Shown here piece after piece: positions 8,332 through 17,118 of a stretch of 64,000 bases of DNA. Position 1 is the stretch's first letter, and each line of letters starts with the position of its first letter. Made by a program: the position numbers and the translations under genes. The notes beneath the pieces were generated by a model. That model was not told the origin of the DNA, did no database searches, and saw only the letters and a list, made by a program, of their open reading frames with translations. This DNA comes from Flagellimonas sp. 389 (GTDB taxonomy: Bacteria; Bacteroidota; Bacteroidia; Flavobacteriales; Flavobacteriaceae): assembly GCF_018449435.1 (NCBI RefSeq), contig NZ_JAHCMU010000016.1, forward strand, positions 62,001-126,000. Reading direction: 5' to 3'.

Positions 8332-9486
8332 CTATTTAATTCTTTTTCTTCTGTTTTGTTCGTAATCCTCAAATATCATTTCACCCAATCCTTTTAAGCC
8401 GGTATAAAATGCTTTTCCTTTATTGGCTTGGGTAAACTGCCGTACAAATTGCATAAGGTAAGGGTCTTGGGCAATCATAAACGTAGTTATGGGTATATGG
8501 AGTTTTCTGGCTTGTTGCGCCATTGCGTAGCATTTCTCTACGATATGATCATCCAATCCAACGCTGTTTTTATAATAATCCCCATTCGAAAGCCTAAGAC
8601 ATGATGGCTTTCCGTCCGTAATCATAAAAATCTGCTTGTTGGTGTTTCGCTTACGTCTGAGCATATCCATTGCCAATTGTAATCCTGCTACGGTATTGGT
8701 GTGATAGGGGCCCACTTTTAAATAGGGTAAATCTTTAATTGGAATAGGCCAAGCGTCGTTTCCAAAGACCAAAATATCAAGGGTATCCTTAGGGTAACGT
8801 GTTGTGATTAATTCGGCAAGCGCCATGGCCACTTTCTTGGCAGGAGTTATTCTGTCCTCCCCATATAGAATCATACTGTGGCTAATATCGATCATCAATA
8901 CGGTGCTCATCTGAGCCTTGTATTGCGTATCCTCTACCACCAAATCGTCTTCACTTAATGAAAAACTATCCAGTCCATGGTTGATTTGTGCGTTTTTAAG
9001 ACTTTCCGTCATTGAAATATGCTCTAGGCTATCCCCAAAACGATATTCCCTAAACTCTCCAGTATGCTCGTCTCCCCTTCCTGATTTCCCTGTTTTATGG
9101 TTACCTGAACCACTTCGCTTAAGCTTACCAAAAATTTGGTCCAAAGCTCGTTGACGAAGCATACGTTCCAACTTTGCCGTTATCGAAAGATTTCCACCAC
9201 CGTCACCTTCTTCCCCATCACTCTCTCCTTGTTCAGCATCATCATCAAACTCTTCTCGAATGAATCCCTTCGCCTTCAGGTCTTCTACAAAGTCATCAAT
9301 GGTATAGTCGTCGTCGGTAAGCTCATATTCCTTATCGAGTTCACGAAGCCAATCCAGTGCTTCTTCCACATCGCCAGAAGTATGCGTTACCAATTCTTGA
9401 AAAATCTCAAAAAGTTTTTCAAACGGGGTTTGATCAGGAGCTTCGTAGGTAGTAAACCGAAATCCCTTTCTTGTATTCATAGCCAT
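8332..9486 (-). CDS. VWA-domain protein, partner of the AAA+ ATPase
   Basis: A 384-residue cytoplasmic protein. The N-terminal half is acidic and helical, with a Glu/Asp/Gly-rich linker around residues 100-115. A basic linker SGSGNHKTGKSGRGDEHTG follows. The C-terminal half is a von Willebrand A domain with an intact MIDAS motif DISHS near residue 200 and the later MITDGKPSC strand. It precedes the AAA+ gene on the same strand, 83 bases apart, with a REP-like element in the spacer. The usual reading is a MoxR/VWA chaperone-like module. The start has two in-frame ATGs two codons apart; the first is used. Confidence 0.82.
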   Translation of the reverse strand: MAMNTRKGFRFTTYEAPDQTPFEKLFEIFQELVTHTSGDVEEALDWLRELDKEYELTDDDYTIDDFVEDLKAKGFIREEFDDDAEQGESDGEEGDGGGNLSITAKLERMLRQRALDQIFGKLKRSGSGNHKTGKSGRGDEHTGEFREYRFGDSLEHISMTESLKNAQINHGLDSFSLSEDDLVVEDTQYKAQMSTVLMIDISHSMILYGEDRITPAKKVAMALAELITTRYPKDTLDILVFGNDAWPIPIKDLPYLKVGPYHTNTVAGLQLAMDMLRRKRNTNKQIFMITDGKPSCLRLSNGDYYKNSVGLDDHIVEKCYAMAQQARKLHIPITTFMIAQDPYLMQFVRQFTQANKGKAFYTGLKGLGEMIFEDYEQNRRKRIK

Positions 9487-9545
9487 TATATAAAATTAAC
9501 ACATTCTGCTTTATGATTACGGCTTTAATGAAATCTTAACTTTAT

Positions 9546-9588
9546 TCAAACTCAAACTCAAACTCAAGTTTCAAGTTCAAACTCAAGC
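9546..9588. repeat. Short degenerate repeat of CAAACT/CAAG units
   Basis: Three exact tandem TCAAAC hexamers followed by variants (TCAAGTT, TCAAGTTCAAACTCAAGC) in the spacer upstream of the DUF1853 gene. It resembles the other low-complexity spacers of this window. Confidence 0.6.
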
Positions 9589-9616
9589 TTACGCTCTCGT
9601 ATTTGATTTCAATGAT

Positions 9617-10468
9617 ATGATTTTAAAAAAGGGTTTACTTGATTCTATTACATTTGTTGGGATGGATAGAGAACTATGTTTGGGCTTTTACAATACTGCT
9701 CCGCTTTGGGTGAATGAACAATTTGGGATTGAACAATTTGAATTTCCTGCGCTTTTACTAGCTGAATTTGAGTCTGAAACTATTAACGAACGCTTACGCC
9801 TAGGACATCAAATGGAAATTGTTTTTGAACAATTGGTTTCATTTTCGGAACAGTGGAAAATTCTAGCTAAGAATCTATTGATTGATGAAGGTAAAATACG
9901 CTTGGGTGAACTTGATTTTATCTTGAGGAATATAGAAACCGCTCAAGTGTATCATATAGAGCTAGCCTATAAATTTTACATTGTCAATCCAGATATTTCA
10001 GAACCTATCCACCGTTTAATGGGACCGAACAAACGCGATATGTTCTTTACCAAACTTGATAAATTGAAGGAAAAACAATTTCCTTTGTTATATGATGCTG
10101 CATTACATGGTAAGCTGCAAGAATTAGAGATAAACCCCAATATTGTTATTCAACAGGCATGTTTTAAAACACAACTTTTCGTTCCTTATGGCGATAGTAA
10201 CATTTCTATCCGTCCATTAAACAATAAATGTATTCAAGGGAGCTGGCTTAGGTTTAACGATTTTAACTCAGAAACGTTTAGGAAGTTTGAGTATTACATT
10301 CCTTTTAAAAAAGAATGGGTCATTACCCCTACATCAAATCGAAAATACACATCTCACTATGCAGCACTCCTTGAAGTCAACCTAAGCATGCTAAAAGAAA
10401 ATGCGCCAATGCTCTGGGTAAAAAAACCAGACGGAACTATTGAAAAACTATTTGTGGTTTGGTGGTGA
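9617..10468 (+). CDS. DUF1853 family protein
   Basis: A 283-residue cytoplasmic protein. I assign it to the DUF1853 family from the RLRLGHQMEIVFEQL segment near residue 60, LDFILRNIETAQVYHIELAYKFYI near 115 (a nuclease-like D...E-x-A/K arrangement), and the RLMGPNKRDMFFTKLDKL segment near 135. The central strand with H-x-E-L-A-Y-K-F is compatible with a PD-(D/E)XK-type core, but that is inference. A repetitive spacer lies just upstream. It is a single gene, divergent from the VWA gene. Function unknown. Confidence 0.75.
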   Translation: MILKKGLLDSITFVGMDRELCLGFYNTAPLWVNEQFGIEQFEFPALLLAEFESETINERLRLGHQMEIVFEQLVSFSEQWKILAKNLLIDEGKIRLGELDFILRNIETAQVYHIELAYKFYIVNPDISEPIHRLMGPNKRDMFFTKLDKLKEKQFPLLYDAALHGKLQELEINPNIVIQQACFKTQLFVPYGDSNISIRPLNNKCIQGSWLRFNDFNSETFRKFEYYIPFKKEWVITPTSNRKYTSHYAALLEVNLSMLKENAPMLWVKKPDGTIEKLFVVWW

Positions 10469-10584
10469 AGGAAATAACCCAAAAGCTCGTTTTAGAGATT
10501 ACACAATACCTGATATTTATAAAATAATGTTGTTTCCATGCAACCCTTAAAAATTTAAATTGTCTTTAATAAAAACCAATACCT

Positions 10585-11259
10585 ATGCTTAATACTACTG
10601 TCCAATTTATATTACTACTACTATTCTTGCACTTTGGTTTACAACTAAAGGCACAGAAGGATTCCAAGGACTATATTGAATTCAATGATCGCAAGAATGT
10701 GGTGCACGGGGTCTATTTAGGAGTAACTGGGCATTACGGAGAGTTAAAAGGGATATCTACCTATGGTGTCGGTATTAAATTCGCTTATGTTGCCAATCGA
10801 AAATTTGAGGTTGGTTTAGCGGCAAATGTCCTACAGTCTGATCAAGAGTTCATTACCGTTGTAGATATTGACAACAAACTTATTGGAGCTTATCTGGGCG
10901 CACATTTAGAACCTATATTCTTTAGTAAAAAAAGATTGAATTTATCAGTGCCTTTGTTTGTCGGTTTTGGAGGTATAGGATATACTACTGGGAACAGTGA
11001 CGATTTTAGTGAGGAATTTATAGATAGGGAATTTGAGAATGTGAATAACATTTATGTGATTGAACCAGGAGTAAGTGTACTTTTTAACATCTCTAGATAT
11101 CTACAATTAGAAGCTGGTGTCAAATACCGTTTTACCAATAAAATAGACCTCGCCACTAGCCCAATTACAAGATTAAATGGTTTTTCTACTGGTATTGGCA
11201 TCAAAGTAGGAATCTTCAATATGGGGCGAAACCGTTACAAAAAGAACATTTCCGAATAA
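10585..11259 (+). CDS. Outer-membrane beta-barrel protein with signal peptide
   Basis: A 224-residue protein with an N-terminal signal peptide (hydrophobic residues about 6-20, cleavage probably after LKAQ at about 24). Alternating strands with aromatic ends follow (GVYLGVTGHYGEL, GVGIKFAYVANRKFEVGLAANVL, SVLFNISRYLQLEAGVKYRF, GFSTGIGIKVGIFNM). This is a small porin-like or OmpA-type N-terminal barrel of the kind annotated in Bacteroidota as outer membrane beta-barrel protein. It stands alone and ends 14 bases before the convergent hisIE. Function unknown. Confidence 0.75.
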   Translation: MLNTTVQFILLLLFLHFGLQLKAQKDSKDYIEFNDRKNVVHGVYLGVTGHYGELKGISTYGVGIKFAYVANRKFEVGLAANVLQSDQEFITVVDIDNKLIGAYLGAHLEPIFFSKKRLNLSVPLFVGFGGIGYTTGNSDDFSEEFIDREFENVNNIYVIEPGVSVLFNISRYLQLEAGVKYRFTNKIDLATSPITRLNGFSTGIGIKVGIFNMGRNRYKKNISE

Positions 11260-11273
11260 GAATGGTACTATTT

Positions 11274-11873
11274 TTATTTATGCCGTTCCTTTAAAACCTT
11301 TTCAATGGCACTCAACTTGTATCCTTTGGCCTGTAACAAAATCAAATAATGAAATAGCAAATCGGCACTCTCGTTCAAAAAGAGTTCATCATTATTATCT
11401 TTAGCCTCAATTACTGTTTCAACAGCTTCCTCCCCTACTTTTTGAGCTATTTTATTGATGCCTTTTCTAAACAATGAAGCTACATAACTCTTTTCATCAT
11501 CCTTATTTTCTTTTCGGGAAGTTATAATATCCTCTAGTTCCGTTAGAAACCCATAAGTCTGTAAATTGTCCTCTGCCCAACAAGTACCCGTTCCCTTATG
11601 ACAAGTGGGTCCTGCCGGATTGACCATTATAAGCAATGTATCATTATCACAGTCATTTGTTATACGCACCAAATTCAAAAAGTTGCCACTTTTCTCACCT
11701 TTGGTCCAAAGTCTATTTTTGGATCTGCTAAAAAAAGTTACTTTTTTGGTCTCTATTGTCTTGTCGAATGCTTCTTGGTTCATGTACCCAAGCATCAAGA
11801 CATTTTTTGTTCTTGAATCTTGAATGATGGCAGGTACCAATCCATCTGGGTTTTTAGTAAAGTCTATTTTCAT
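11274..11873 (-). CDS. hisIE: Bifunctional phosphoribosyl-AMP cyclohydrolase / phosphoribosyl-ATP pyrophosphatase
   Basis: A 199-residue fusion catalysing steps 2 and 3 of histidine synthesis. The N-terminal HisI domain (about 1-105) has LMLGYMNQEAF, TFFSRSKNRLWTKGEKSGN and the zinc-binding NDCDNDTLL and CHKGTGTCW segments. The C-terminal HisE domain (about 110-199) has SYVASLFRKGINKIAQKVGEEAVE, EAKD and ADLLFHYLILL. It is the last gene of the his operon, 2 bases after hisF. Length is normal for the fusion. Confidence 0.95.
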   Translation of the reverse strand: MKIDFTKNPDGLVPAIIQDSRTKNVLMLGYMNQEAFDKTIETKKVTFFSRSKNRLWTKGEKSGNFLNLVRITNDCDNDTLLIMVNPAGPTCHKGTGTCWAEDNLQTYGFLTELEDIITSRKENKDDEKSYVASLFRKGINKIAQKVGEEAVETVIEAKDNNDELFLNESADLLFHYLILLQAKGYKLSAIEKVLKERHK

Positions 11874-11875
11874 TT

Positions 11876-12631
11876 CTAAAGTCTAACGGGAATTCCCTCT
11901 TTCTGTAATTGCTGCTTTAAATCCTTTATTTCGATTTCTTTAAAATGAAAAATACTGGCTGCCAATGCAGCATCCGCTTTCCCATCAGTAAAAGTATCAG
12001 TAAAATGTGAAATGGCTCCCGCACCGCCTGATGCGATTACCGGTATGTTCACCAAAGTTGATAATTTTGCCAAAGCTTTGTTCGCAAAACCACCTTTTGT
12101 CCCATCATGATTCATAGAGGTGAACAATATCTCCCCTGCTCCACGTTCTTCAACTTCTTTTGCCCATTTGAACAAGTCAATATCCGTGGGTACTTTACCA
12201 CCTACCAGATGTACTTTCCAGTATCCATCTATTAGCTTCGCGTCAATAGCTACCACTATACACTGAGAACCAAATTTAGCTACCAGTTCGTTGATCAATT
12301 CAGGTCTTTTAACAGCTGAAGAATTGATAGAAACCTTATCAGCCCCATTTTGAAGTAACATATCAACATCCGCAACAGATGAAATTCCCCCTCCCACAGT
12401 AAATGGGATATTGACCTTTTCCGCAACATGATATACTAAATCAGCTAAGGTCTTTCTTTTTTCCTCGGTTGCGGAAATATCAAGAAATACCAATTCATCC
12501 GCCCCTTTGTCCGCATATATTTGGGCTAGTTCCACTGGGTCTCCTGCATCCCTAAGGTCAACAAAATTGACACCTTTTACCGTACGTCCATTTTTGATGT
12601 CCAGGCATGGGATTATTCGTTTTGTTAGCAC
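11876..12631 (-). CDS. hisF: Imidazole glycerol phosphate synthase, cyclase subunit
   Basis: TIM-barrel subunit that uses ammonia delivered by HisH to form IGP and AICAR from PRFAR. Hallmarks are the catalytic Asp in [15 protein letters not shown], the phosphate-binding FTVGGGISS and VIASGGAGA loops, and the second catalytic Asp in [10 protein letters not shown]. No ATG fits. An upstream TTG exists at 12640, but GTG at 12631 gives [11 protein letters not shown] and the normal 251-residue length, so GTG is chosen. It is separated from the upstream DinB-like gene by a 150-base spacer that contains a REP doublet. Confidence 0.94.
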   Translation of the reverse strand: MLTKRIIPCLDIKNGRTVKGVNFVDLRDAGDPVELAQIYADKGADELVFLDISATEEKRKTLADLVYHVAEKVNIPFTVGGGISSVADVDMLLQNGADKVSINSSAVKRPELINELVAKFGSQCIVVAIDAKLIDGYWKVHLVGGKVPTDIDLFKWAKEVEERGAGEILFTSMNHDGTKGGFANKALAKLSTLVNIPVIASGGAGAISHFTDTFTDGKADAALAASIFHFKEIEIKDLKQQLQKEGIPVRL

Positions 12632-12651
12632 ACTATTCAAATTTAATTAAA

Positions 12652-12733
12652 CATCATTCTGAATTCATTTCAGAATCGCATTCTCAATGTTCTCACTCCT
12701 TTTGTATGACCCTGAAACGAGTTCAGGGTGACG
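12652..12733. repeat. REP-like doublet (two inverted palindromes) between hisF and the DinB-like gene
   Basis: Two 21-bp palindromes at 12656-12676 (ATTCTGA...TCAGAAT) and 12709-12729 (ACCCTGA...TCAGGGT) face each other in inverted orientation. When the second is reverse-complemented and aligned with the first over about 26 bases, seven positions differ and all are transitions. Those in the stem are paired changes that keep the base pair. This is the layout of a BIME-type doublet. A short TACTTCGTACTT-type stretch follows at 12755-12768. Confidence 0.7.
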
Positions 12734-12781
12734 ATAATACTTATTTTCCACATTGTACTTCGTACTTTTTAATTCCAACTT

Positions 12782-13294
12782 CTAATCTCTATTCTTAATA
12801 TTAAGATCAATCCCATCATAAAAACCCAAATCTTTGTTGTTCAAAATTTTTGTCCACAACGCAATCTGCCCGGTATGATACGACAGGTGTTCCACAACAT
12901 GGATAATATTGCCAATCCCAGAGAATTCGAATCCCTGTACTAATCTTTTCTTTATTAATTCTTCATTTGTTGCCGACTTGAATACGAACTTGGCTTTTTC
13001 AACTGTTGAAACAAGTTTTTGAAATAGTTCATCTTTGTCCAAACCAGATGACACCATAAATTCCTCGTCACGGTTTCTATTATCATCAGTACCTTGAATC
13101 GAAGAAATTCCGTATTGTGTGATGTTACCACATAGGTGTAAAATGAGATTCCCAATACTATTTGTACTTTTATTAGGTTTCTGCCAAATTTCGTCTTCCG
13201 AGAGCTTACCCAAACAGATTTTAATCATTCGTAAGCTTTCATCCATTCTGTAGTTTGCATTTAGGACTACTTCTGTTTGCCATTGTTTATACAT
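12782..13294 (-). CDS. DinB-like (DUF1572) putative metal-binding protein inside the his operon
   Basis: A 170-residue four-helix-bundle protein of the DinB/DUF1572 superfamily. The putative metal-binding His residues are seen in the HLCGN segment near residue 50 and in [16 protein letters not shown] near residue 140. Bacillithiol- or mycothiol-dependent transferases belong to this fold, but a thiol-transferase role is not shown by the sequence. Its start overlaps the hisA stop by 8 bases, so it is probably co-translated with hisA although it is not a known histidine enzyme. It was probably inserted into the operon between hisA and hisF. Confidence 0.8.
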   Translation of the reverse strand: MYKQWQTEVVLNANYRMDESLRMIKICLGKLSEDEIWQKPNKSTNSIGNLILHLCGNITQYGISSIQGTDDNRNRDEEFMVSSGLDKDELFQKLVSTVEKAKFVFKSATNEELIKKRLVQGFEFSGIGNIIHVVEHLSYHTGQIALWTKILNNKDLGFYDGIDLNIKNRD

Positions 13295-14066
13295 TACCCA
13301 AAATATAGTTTTCTAGCTGTTTTAAACTGATTCTATTCTCATAGATGGCTTTTCCAATTATAGTTGCTTCACAACCTATCTCCTTAAGCCTTGGCAGTTC
13401 TTCAAAGCTGGAAATACCGCCACTTGCTATCAAATTAACCCCAATAACTTCCTTATCTTCTACACCGCTTCCTGTTATAGAAGTTTCTGTTTTCATAGTC
13501 TTGGATAAGATTTTTTCATAAAGTTCAAACGAAGGACCTACTAACATACCGTCTTTACTTATATCGGTACAGATGATATATTTAATTCCGTTTTTTTGAT
13601 ACGATTGAACAAATGGAATCAATTCTTCATCGGATTCTTCCAACCAACCAGCAACTGCTACCTTTTCATTTTTGGCATCGGCACCTAAAATAATTTTTTG
13701 TGGGCCATATTTTTTGAGCCAACCTAAGAATGTTTCTTTATCCTTGACCGCAATACTGCCCCCCGTAATTTGATGGGCGCCACTTTCAAAGGCAATGTGT
13801 AAATCTTCATCTGTCTTAAGCCCACCACCAAAGTCAATCTTAAGATTGGTTCTTGTGGCTATGCTTTCCAGTACTTTATTATTTACAATGTGCTTCGATT
13901 TAGCTCCATCCAAATCTACCAAATGTAGATATTGAATACCATGGAATTCAAACTGTTTTGCAATTTCTAAGGGGTTTTCATTGTAAATCTTTTTGGTATC
14001 GTAATCACCTTTGGATAACCGGACACACTTTCCGTCAATAATATCAATTGCTGGTATAATTCTCAT
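13287..14066 (-). CDS. hisA: ProFAR isomerase (1-(5-phosphoribosyl)-5-[(5-phosphoribosylamino)methylideneamino]imidazole-4-carboxamide isomerase)
   Basis: TIM-barrel isomerase converting ProFAR to PRFAR. Visible features are the first catalytic Asp in [23 protein letters not shown], the phosphate loop KIDFGGGLK, the second catalytic Asp in [14 protein letters not shown], and [10 protein letters not shown]. At 259 residues it is longer than most HisA proteins. The excess lies between LYEKIL and NLIASGG (about residues 188-210), a Thr/Ser/Glu-rich insertion just before the C-terminal phosphate loop. It overlaps the downstream DinB-like gene by 8 bases. Confidence 0.94.
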   Translation of the reverse strand: MRIIPAIDIIDGKCVRLSKGDYDTKKIYNENPLEIAKQFEFHGIQYLHLVDLDGAKSKHIVNNKVLESIATRTNLKIDFGGGLKTDEDLHIAFESGAHQITGGSIAVKDKETFLGWLKKYGPQKIILGADAKNEKVAVAGWLEESDEELIPFVQSYQKNGIKYIICTDISKDGMLVGPSFELYEKILSKTMKTETSITGSGVEDKEVIGVNLIASGGISSFEELPRLKEIGCEATIIGKAIYENRISLKQLENYILGNV

Positions 14067-14074
14067 AAAAACAG

Positions 14075-14100
14075 GTGCTAGGAATTAGGTGTTAGGTATA
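14075..14100. repeat. Degenerate TTAGGTG-type repeat in the hisH-hisA spacer
   Basis: Degenerate copies of a (G)TTAGG unit (GCTAGGAATTAGGTGTTAGGTAT) lie just upstream of hisA. The other end of the same 125-base spacer carries a TTCTGACTTCCG...CGTATTTTGTACTTC stretch next to the hisH stop. Similar sequence recurs in the hisG-hisD spacer and as a perfect array at 51554-51609. Confidence 0.55.
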
Positions 14101-14191
14101 CAAGTTTGAATGAATTAGACTCACTATAAGAACTTTAGATTTTTTAATATTAAGCTTCTGACTTCCGCCCTCGTATTTTGTACTTCAATTT

Positions 14192-14776
14192 TCATCTTAA
14201 ATCTAAGAAGTTTTGCAAAATGTGTGCTCCAACGGCGCTACTCTTTTCTGGGTGAAACTGTGTCCCATAAAAATTATCTTTTCCAAGGGCAGCACTATAG
14301 GGCAATGCATATTCCGATGTTGCTATGGTCTCTTTTCCGATGGGTGCATAAAAACTATGCACCAAATAGATATGTGATGTCTCAGGAATGTTTCTGAATA
14401 AATCCGATTTTAAATCGCTTATCTGGTTCCAGCCAATTTGTGGCACTTTTACGGACAAAGGAAATCTCACAACATCCAAATCAAAGATGCCAAGACCTTT
14501 GGTATTTCCTTCTTCGGATGAATGACACATCAACTGCATTCCCAAACATATTCCTAAAACGGGCTGTTTCAAATGGGGAATTACTTTGTCCAACCCACTC
14601 CCTGTTAGTTTTTTCATTGCTGAACTTGCCTCCCCCACCCCAGGAAAAATAACTTTATCGGCATTTTGGATTTCCTGCACATCATTCGTTAAATGCGCTT
14701 TGAAACCCAATCGCTGAATGGCAAATTTGATGCTCTGGATGTTTCCCGCACCGTAGTCTATTATTACGATTTTCAT
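14192..14776 (-). CDS. hisH: Imidazole glycerol phosphate synthase, glutamine amidotransferase subunit
   Basis: A 194-residue class I glutamine amidotransferase that releases ammonia for HisF. The catalytic triad is visible as Cys in LGICLGMQLM, and His and Glu in GTQFHPEKS near residue 177. The N-terminal IVIDYGAGNIQSI and the oxyanion segment KVIFPGVGEAS are also present. It lies between hisB and hisA, with 97- and 125-base low-complexity spacers on either side, unusually long for a his operon. Confidence 0.95.
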   Translation of the reverse strand: MKIVIIDYGAGNIQSIKFAIQRLGFKAHLTNDVQEIQNADKVIFPGVGEASSAMKKLTGSGLDKVIPHLKQPVLGICLGMQLMCHSSEEGNTKGLGIFDLDVVRFPLSVKVPQIGWNQISDLKSDLFRNIPETSHIYLVHSFYAPIGKETIATSEYALPYSAALGKDNFYGTQFHPEKSSAVGAHILQNFLDLR

Positions 14777-14873
14777 TTTTTTTCAGTTTGAGATATTAGG
14801 ATTGGGTTTTAGATGTTTTAAGTACTATAAAGAATTACTTATTACTTACTACTCAATCCTCAATACTATCTAT

Positions 14874-16010
14874 CTAAAGCATTCCTTTTGTTGAGGGTAA
14901 AACCATTTTTTCCACGTCTCGTTTCACTGCCATTTTAATCGATTTTGCAAAAGCTTTGAATATTGCCTCAATTTTATGATGTTCATTAGTTCCCTCTGCT
15001 TTAATATTTAAGTTGGCCTTAGCACCGTCCGTAAAGGATTTAAAAAAATGATGAAACATCTCTGTAGGCATATCACCCACTTTCTCCCTTTTAAAATCTG
15101 CATCCCAGACCAACCAGTTACGCCCTCCAAAATCGATGGCTACCTGCGCCAAACAATCATCCATGGGCAAGCAAAAGCCATAGCGTTCTATGCCTAACTT
15201 ATTTCCCAAGGATTTTGAAAAAACTTCACCCAAGGCAATTCCGGTATCTTCAATAGTATGATGTTCGTCCACTTCCAAATCACCATCTACTTTGATGTCC
15301 AAATCCATTTGGCCATGTCTGGCAAGTTGGTCTAGCATGTGGTCAAAAAAAGCTAACCCAGTTTTGATAGTACCCTTTCCCGTGCCATCAAGATTTAATT
15401 TAATCTGGATATCCGTTTCATTCGTTTTTCTCGCTAGCTGCGCAATCCGATTTTCCAATTTCAAGAACTCATATATTTTCTCCCAATCGTTGCTTTCCAA
15501 AGCTATATGATCGTTTAAGTCTTCTTGCTCAGTGGTAATCTCATCCCTCCCCAAATTTGTATTGTCATTGATAAAAATCCCTTTTGCTCCTAAATTTTTA
15601 GCTAGCTCCATATCTGTTAATCGATCTCCCAATACGTAGGAGTTTTCCAAATCATACGCTTCTGAAAAATAATCGGTCAATAAGCCTGTGCCAGGTTTTC
15701 GTGTGTTGGCATTATCCGCGGGAAATGTTCGGTCGATAAGCACCTTATCAAAGACAACACCTTCATTTTCAAAGGATTTTAAAATAAAGTTATGTACGGG
15801 CCAAAATGTTTCTTCAGGAAAAATAGCAGTACCAAGACCGTCTTGATTTGTTATCATGACCAATTCATAATCCAGCTCTTTGGCAATTTTTCCAAGGAAG
15901 GTAAATGCTTTCGGATAAAAAATCATTTTTTCGAAAGCATCTATTTGTTCGTCAGCAGTTTCTTTGATAATCGTCCCGTCCCTATCAATAAATAGTACTT
16001 TTTTGCCCAT
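14874..16010 (-). CDS. hisB: Bifunctional histidinol-phosphatase / imidazoleglycerol-phosphate dehydratase
   Basis: A 378-residue fusion catalysing steps 6 and 8 of the pathway. The N-terminal HAD phosphatase (about 1-165) has the DxD motif [16 protein letters not shown], and KPGTGLL with [17 protein letters not shown]. The C-terminal dehydratase (about 185-378) has [28 protein letters not shown], and [19 protein letters not shown] with the manganese-binding His clusters. The ATG overlaps the hisC stop by one base. Confidence 0.95.
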   Translation of the reverse strand: MGKKVLFIDRDGTIIKETADEQIDAFEKMIFYPKAFTFLGKIAKELDYELVMITNQDGLGTAIFPEETFWPVHNFILKSFENEGVVFDKVLIDRTFPADNANTRKPGTGLLTDYFSEAYDLENSYVLGDRLTDMELAKNLGAKGIFINDNTNLGRDEITTEQEDLNDHIALESNDWEKIYEFLKLENRIAQLARKTNETDIQIKLNLDGTGKGTIKTGLAFFDHMLDQLARHGQMDLDIKVDGDLEVDEHHTIEDTGIALGEVFSKSLGNKLGIERYGFCLPMDDCLAQVAIDFGGRNWLVWDADFKREKVGDMPTEMFHHFFKSFTDGAKANLNIKAEGTNEHHKIEAIFKAFAKSIKMAVKRDVEKMVLPSTKGML

Positions 16011-17059
16011 TACTCAATTTCTTTTAAAATTGCTATCAATTTTCTATTCTCGTTCGGAGTTCCAACGGTAAATCTGAGCGTGTTTTCACATAAAGGTTGG
16101 GTACTTCTGTTCCTGACCACAACTTTAGATTCCAATAGTTCTTGATACCTCTTATCCGCATCATCGACCTTAACCAGAACAAAATTGGCATCTGAATCAT
16201 AAATATGTTCCACAAAGCTTAGCTGCTTCAGTGCTTTAATCAAGATATCGCGTTCAATAAGGATTTTCTTTACTTCCTCTTGCACCAATGTTTCGTCCAA
16301 AATCCGTTTTAATGACTGGTATTGTGTGAGTTGATTTACGTTGTATGGTGGTTTGATCTTGTTCAAAATCTCAATGATTCCTTCGGACGCATAACAAATC
16401 CCCAGCCGAATTCCTGCCATTCCATAGGCTTTGGACATAGTTTGCGTAACAATAAGGTTAGGATATTTGTTTAAAGATTTGACCCAGCTTTCTCCTGATG
16501 AAAAATCCACATAGGCTTCATCTATTACCAGTATGCCATGAAAACTGTTCAACAATTGTTCAATTTTATCTTTTGAAAATGCATTGCCCGTTGGATTATT
16601 GGGGGAACAAATGAAGATAATCTTGGACTTTTTAGTTATAGTCTTTAAAATTTGATTTACATCCGGCTCAAAATCAGTTGTTAGCAACACTTCCTTATTT
16701 TCAATGGCATTAATTCCGCATAACACCTTATACATACCATAAGTAGGTGGTAATGTGATAATGTTATCCTGATTTGGTTCGCAGAATGCCCTGAAAATCA
16801 AATCCAATACTTCATCACTTCCATTGCCTAACAAGATGTTCTTCTCTGTAACCTGTTTTTCTTCGGATAAGAGTGTTTTTAAGCTTCGTTGTTGCGGGTC
16901 GGGATATCGGTTTAAACCATTTTCAAAAGGGTTTTCATTGGCGTCCAAAAAAATCATTTCAGAACCATCCGAAACATATTCGTCCCTAGCTGAAGAATAG
17001 GGTTTTAAATCCTTTACGGTTTTCCTAACCAAATCTTGTATGTTTAACATGTTCTTCAT
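16010..17059 (-). CDS. hisC: Histidinol-phosphate aminotransferase
   Basis: A 349-residue fold-type I PLP aminotransferase converting imidazole acetol-phosphate to histidinol-phosphate. Features: DANENPF near residue 40, [36 protein letters not shown], and the PLP-Lys in [16 protein letters not shown], with a C-terminal [11 protein letters not shown]rg segment. A second ATG lies three codons in (17050); either could be used. It overlaps hisB by one base. Confidence 0.94.
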   Translation of the reverse strand: MKNMLNIQDLVRKTVKDLKPYSSARDEYVSDGSEMIFLDANENPFENGLNRYPDPQQRSLKTLLSEEKQVTEKNILLGNGSDEVLDLIFRAFCEPNQDNIITLPPTYGMYKVLCGINAIENKEVLLTTDFEPDVNQILKTITKKSKIIFICSPNNPTGNAFSKDKIEQLLNSFHGILVIDEAYVDFSSGESWVKSLNKYPNLIVTQTMSKAYGMAGIRLGICYASEGIIEILNKIKPPYNVNQLTQYQSLKRILDETLVQEEVKKILIERDILIKALKQLSFVEHIYDSDANFVLVKVDDADKRYQELLESKVVVRNRSTQPLCENTLRFTVGTPNENRKLIAILKEIE

Positions 17060-17118
17060 TGTATAAAAGCCGCAACTTTAATTTATTTAGAGCGCAGTCC
17101 AAAAGGTTGGCTCCAATA

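Noticed and set aside
6779..9486. Magnesium or cobalt chelatase for tetrapyrrole synthesis
   Set aside because: The subunits resemble ChlI and ChlD but the large H subunit and pathway genes are absent.
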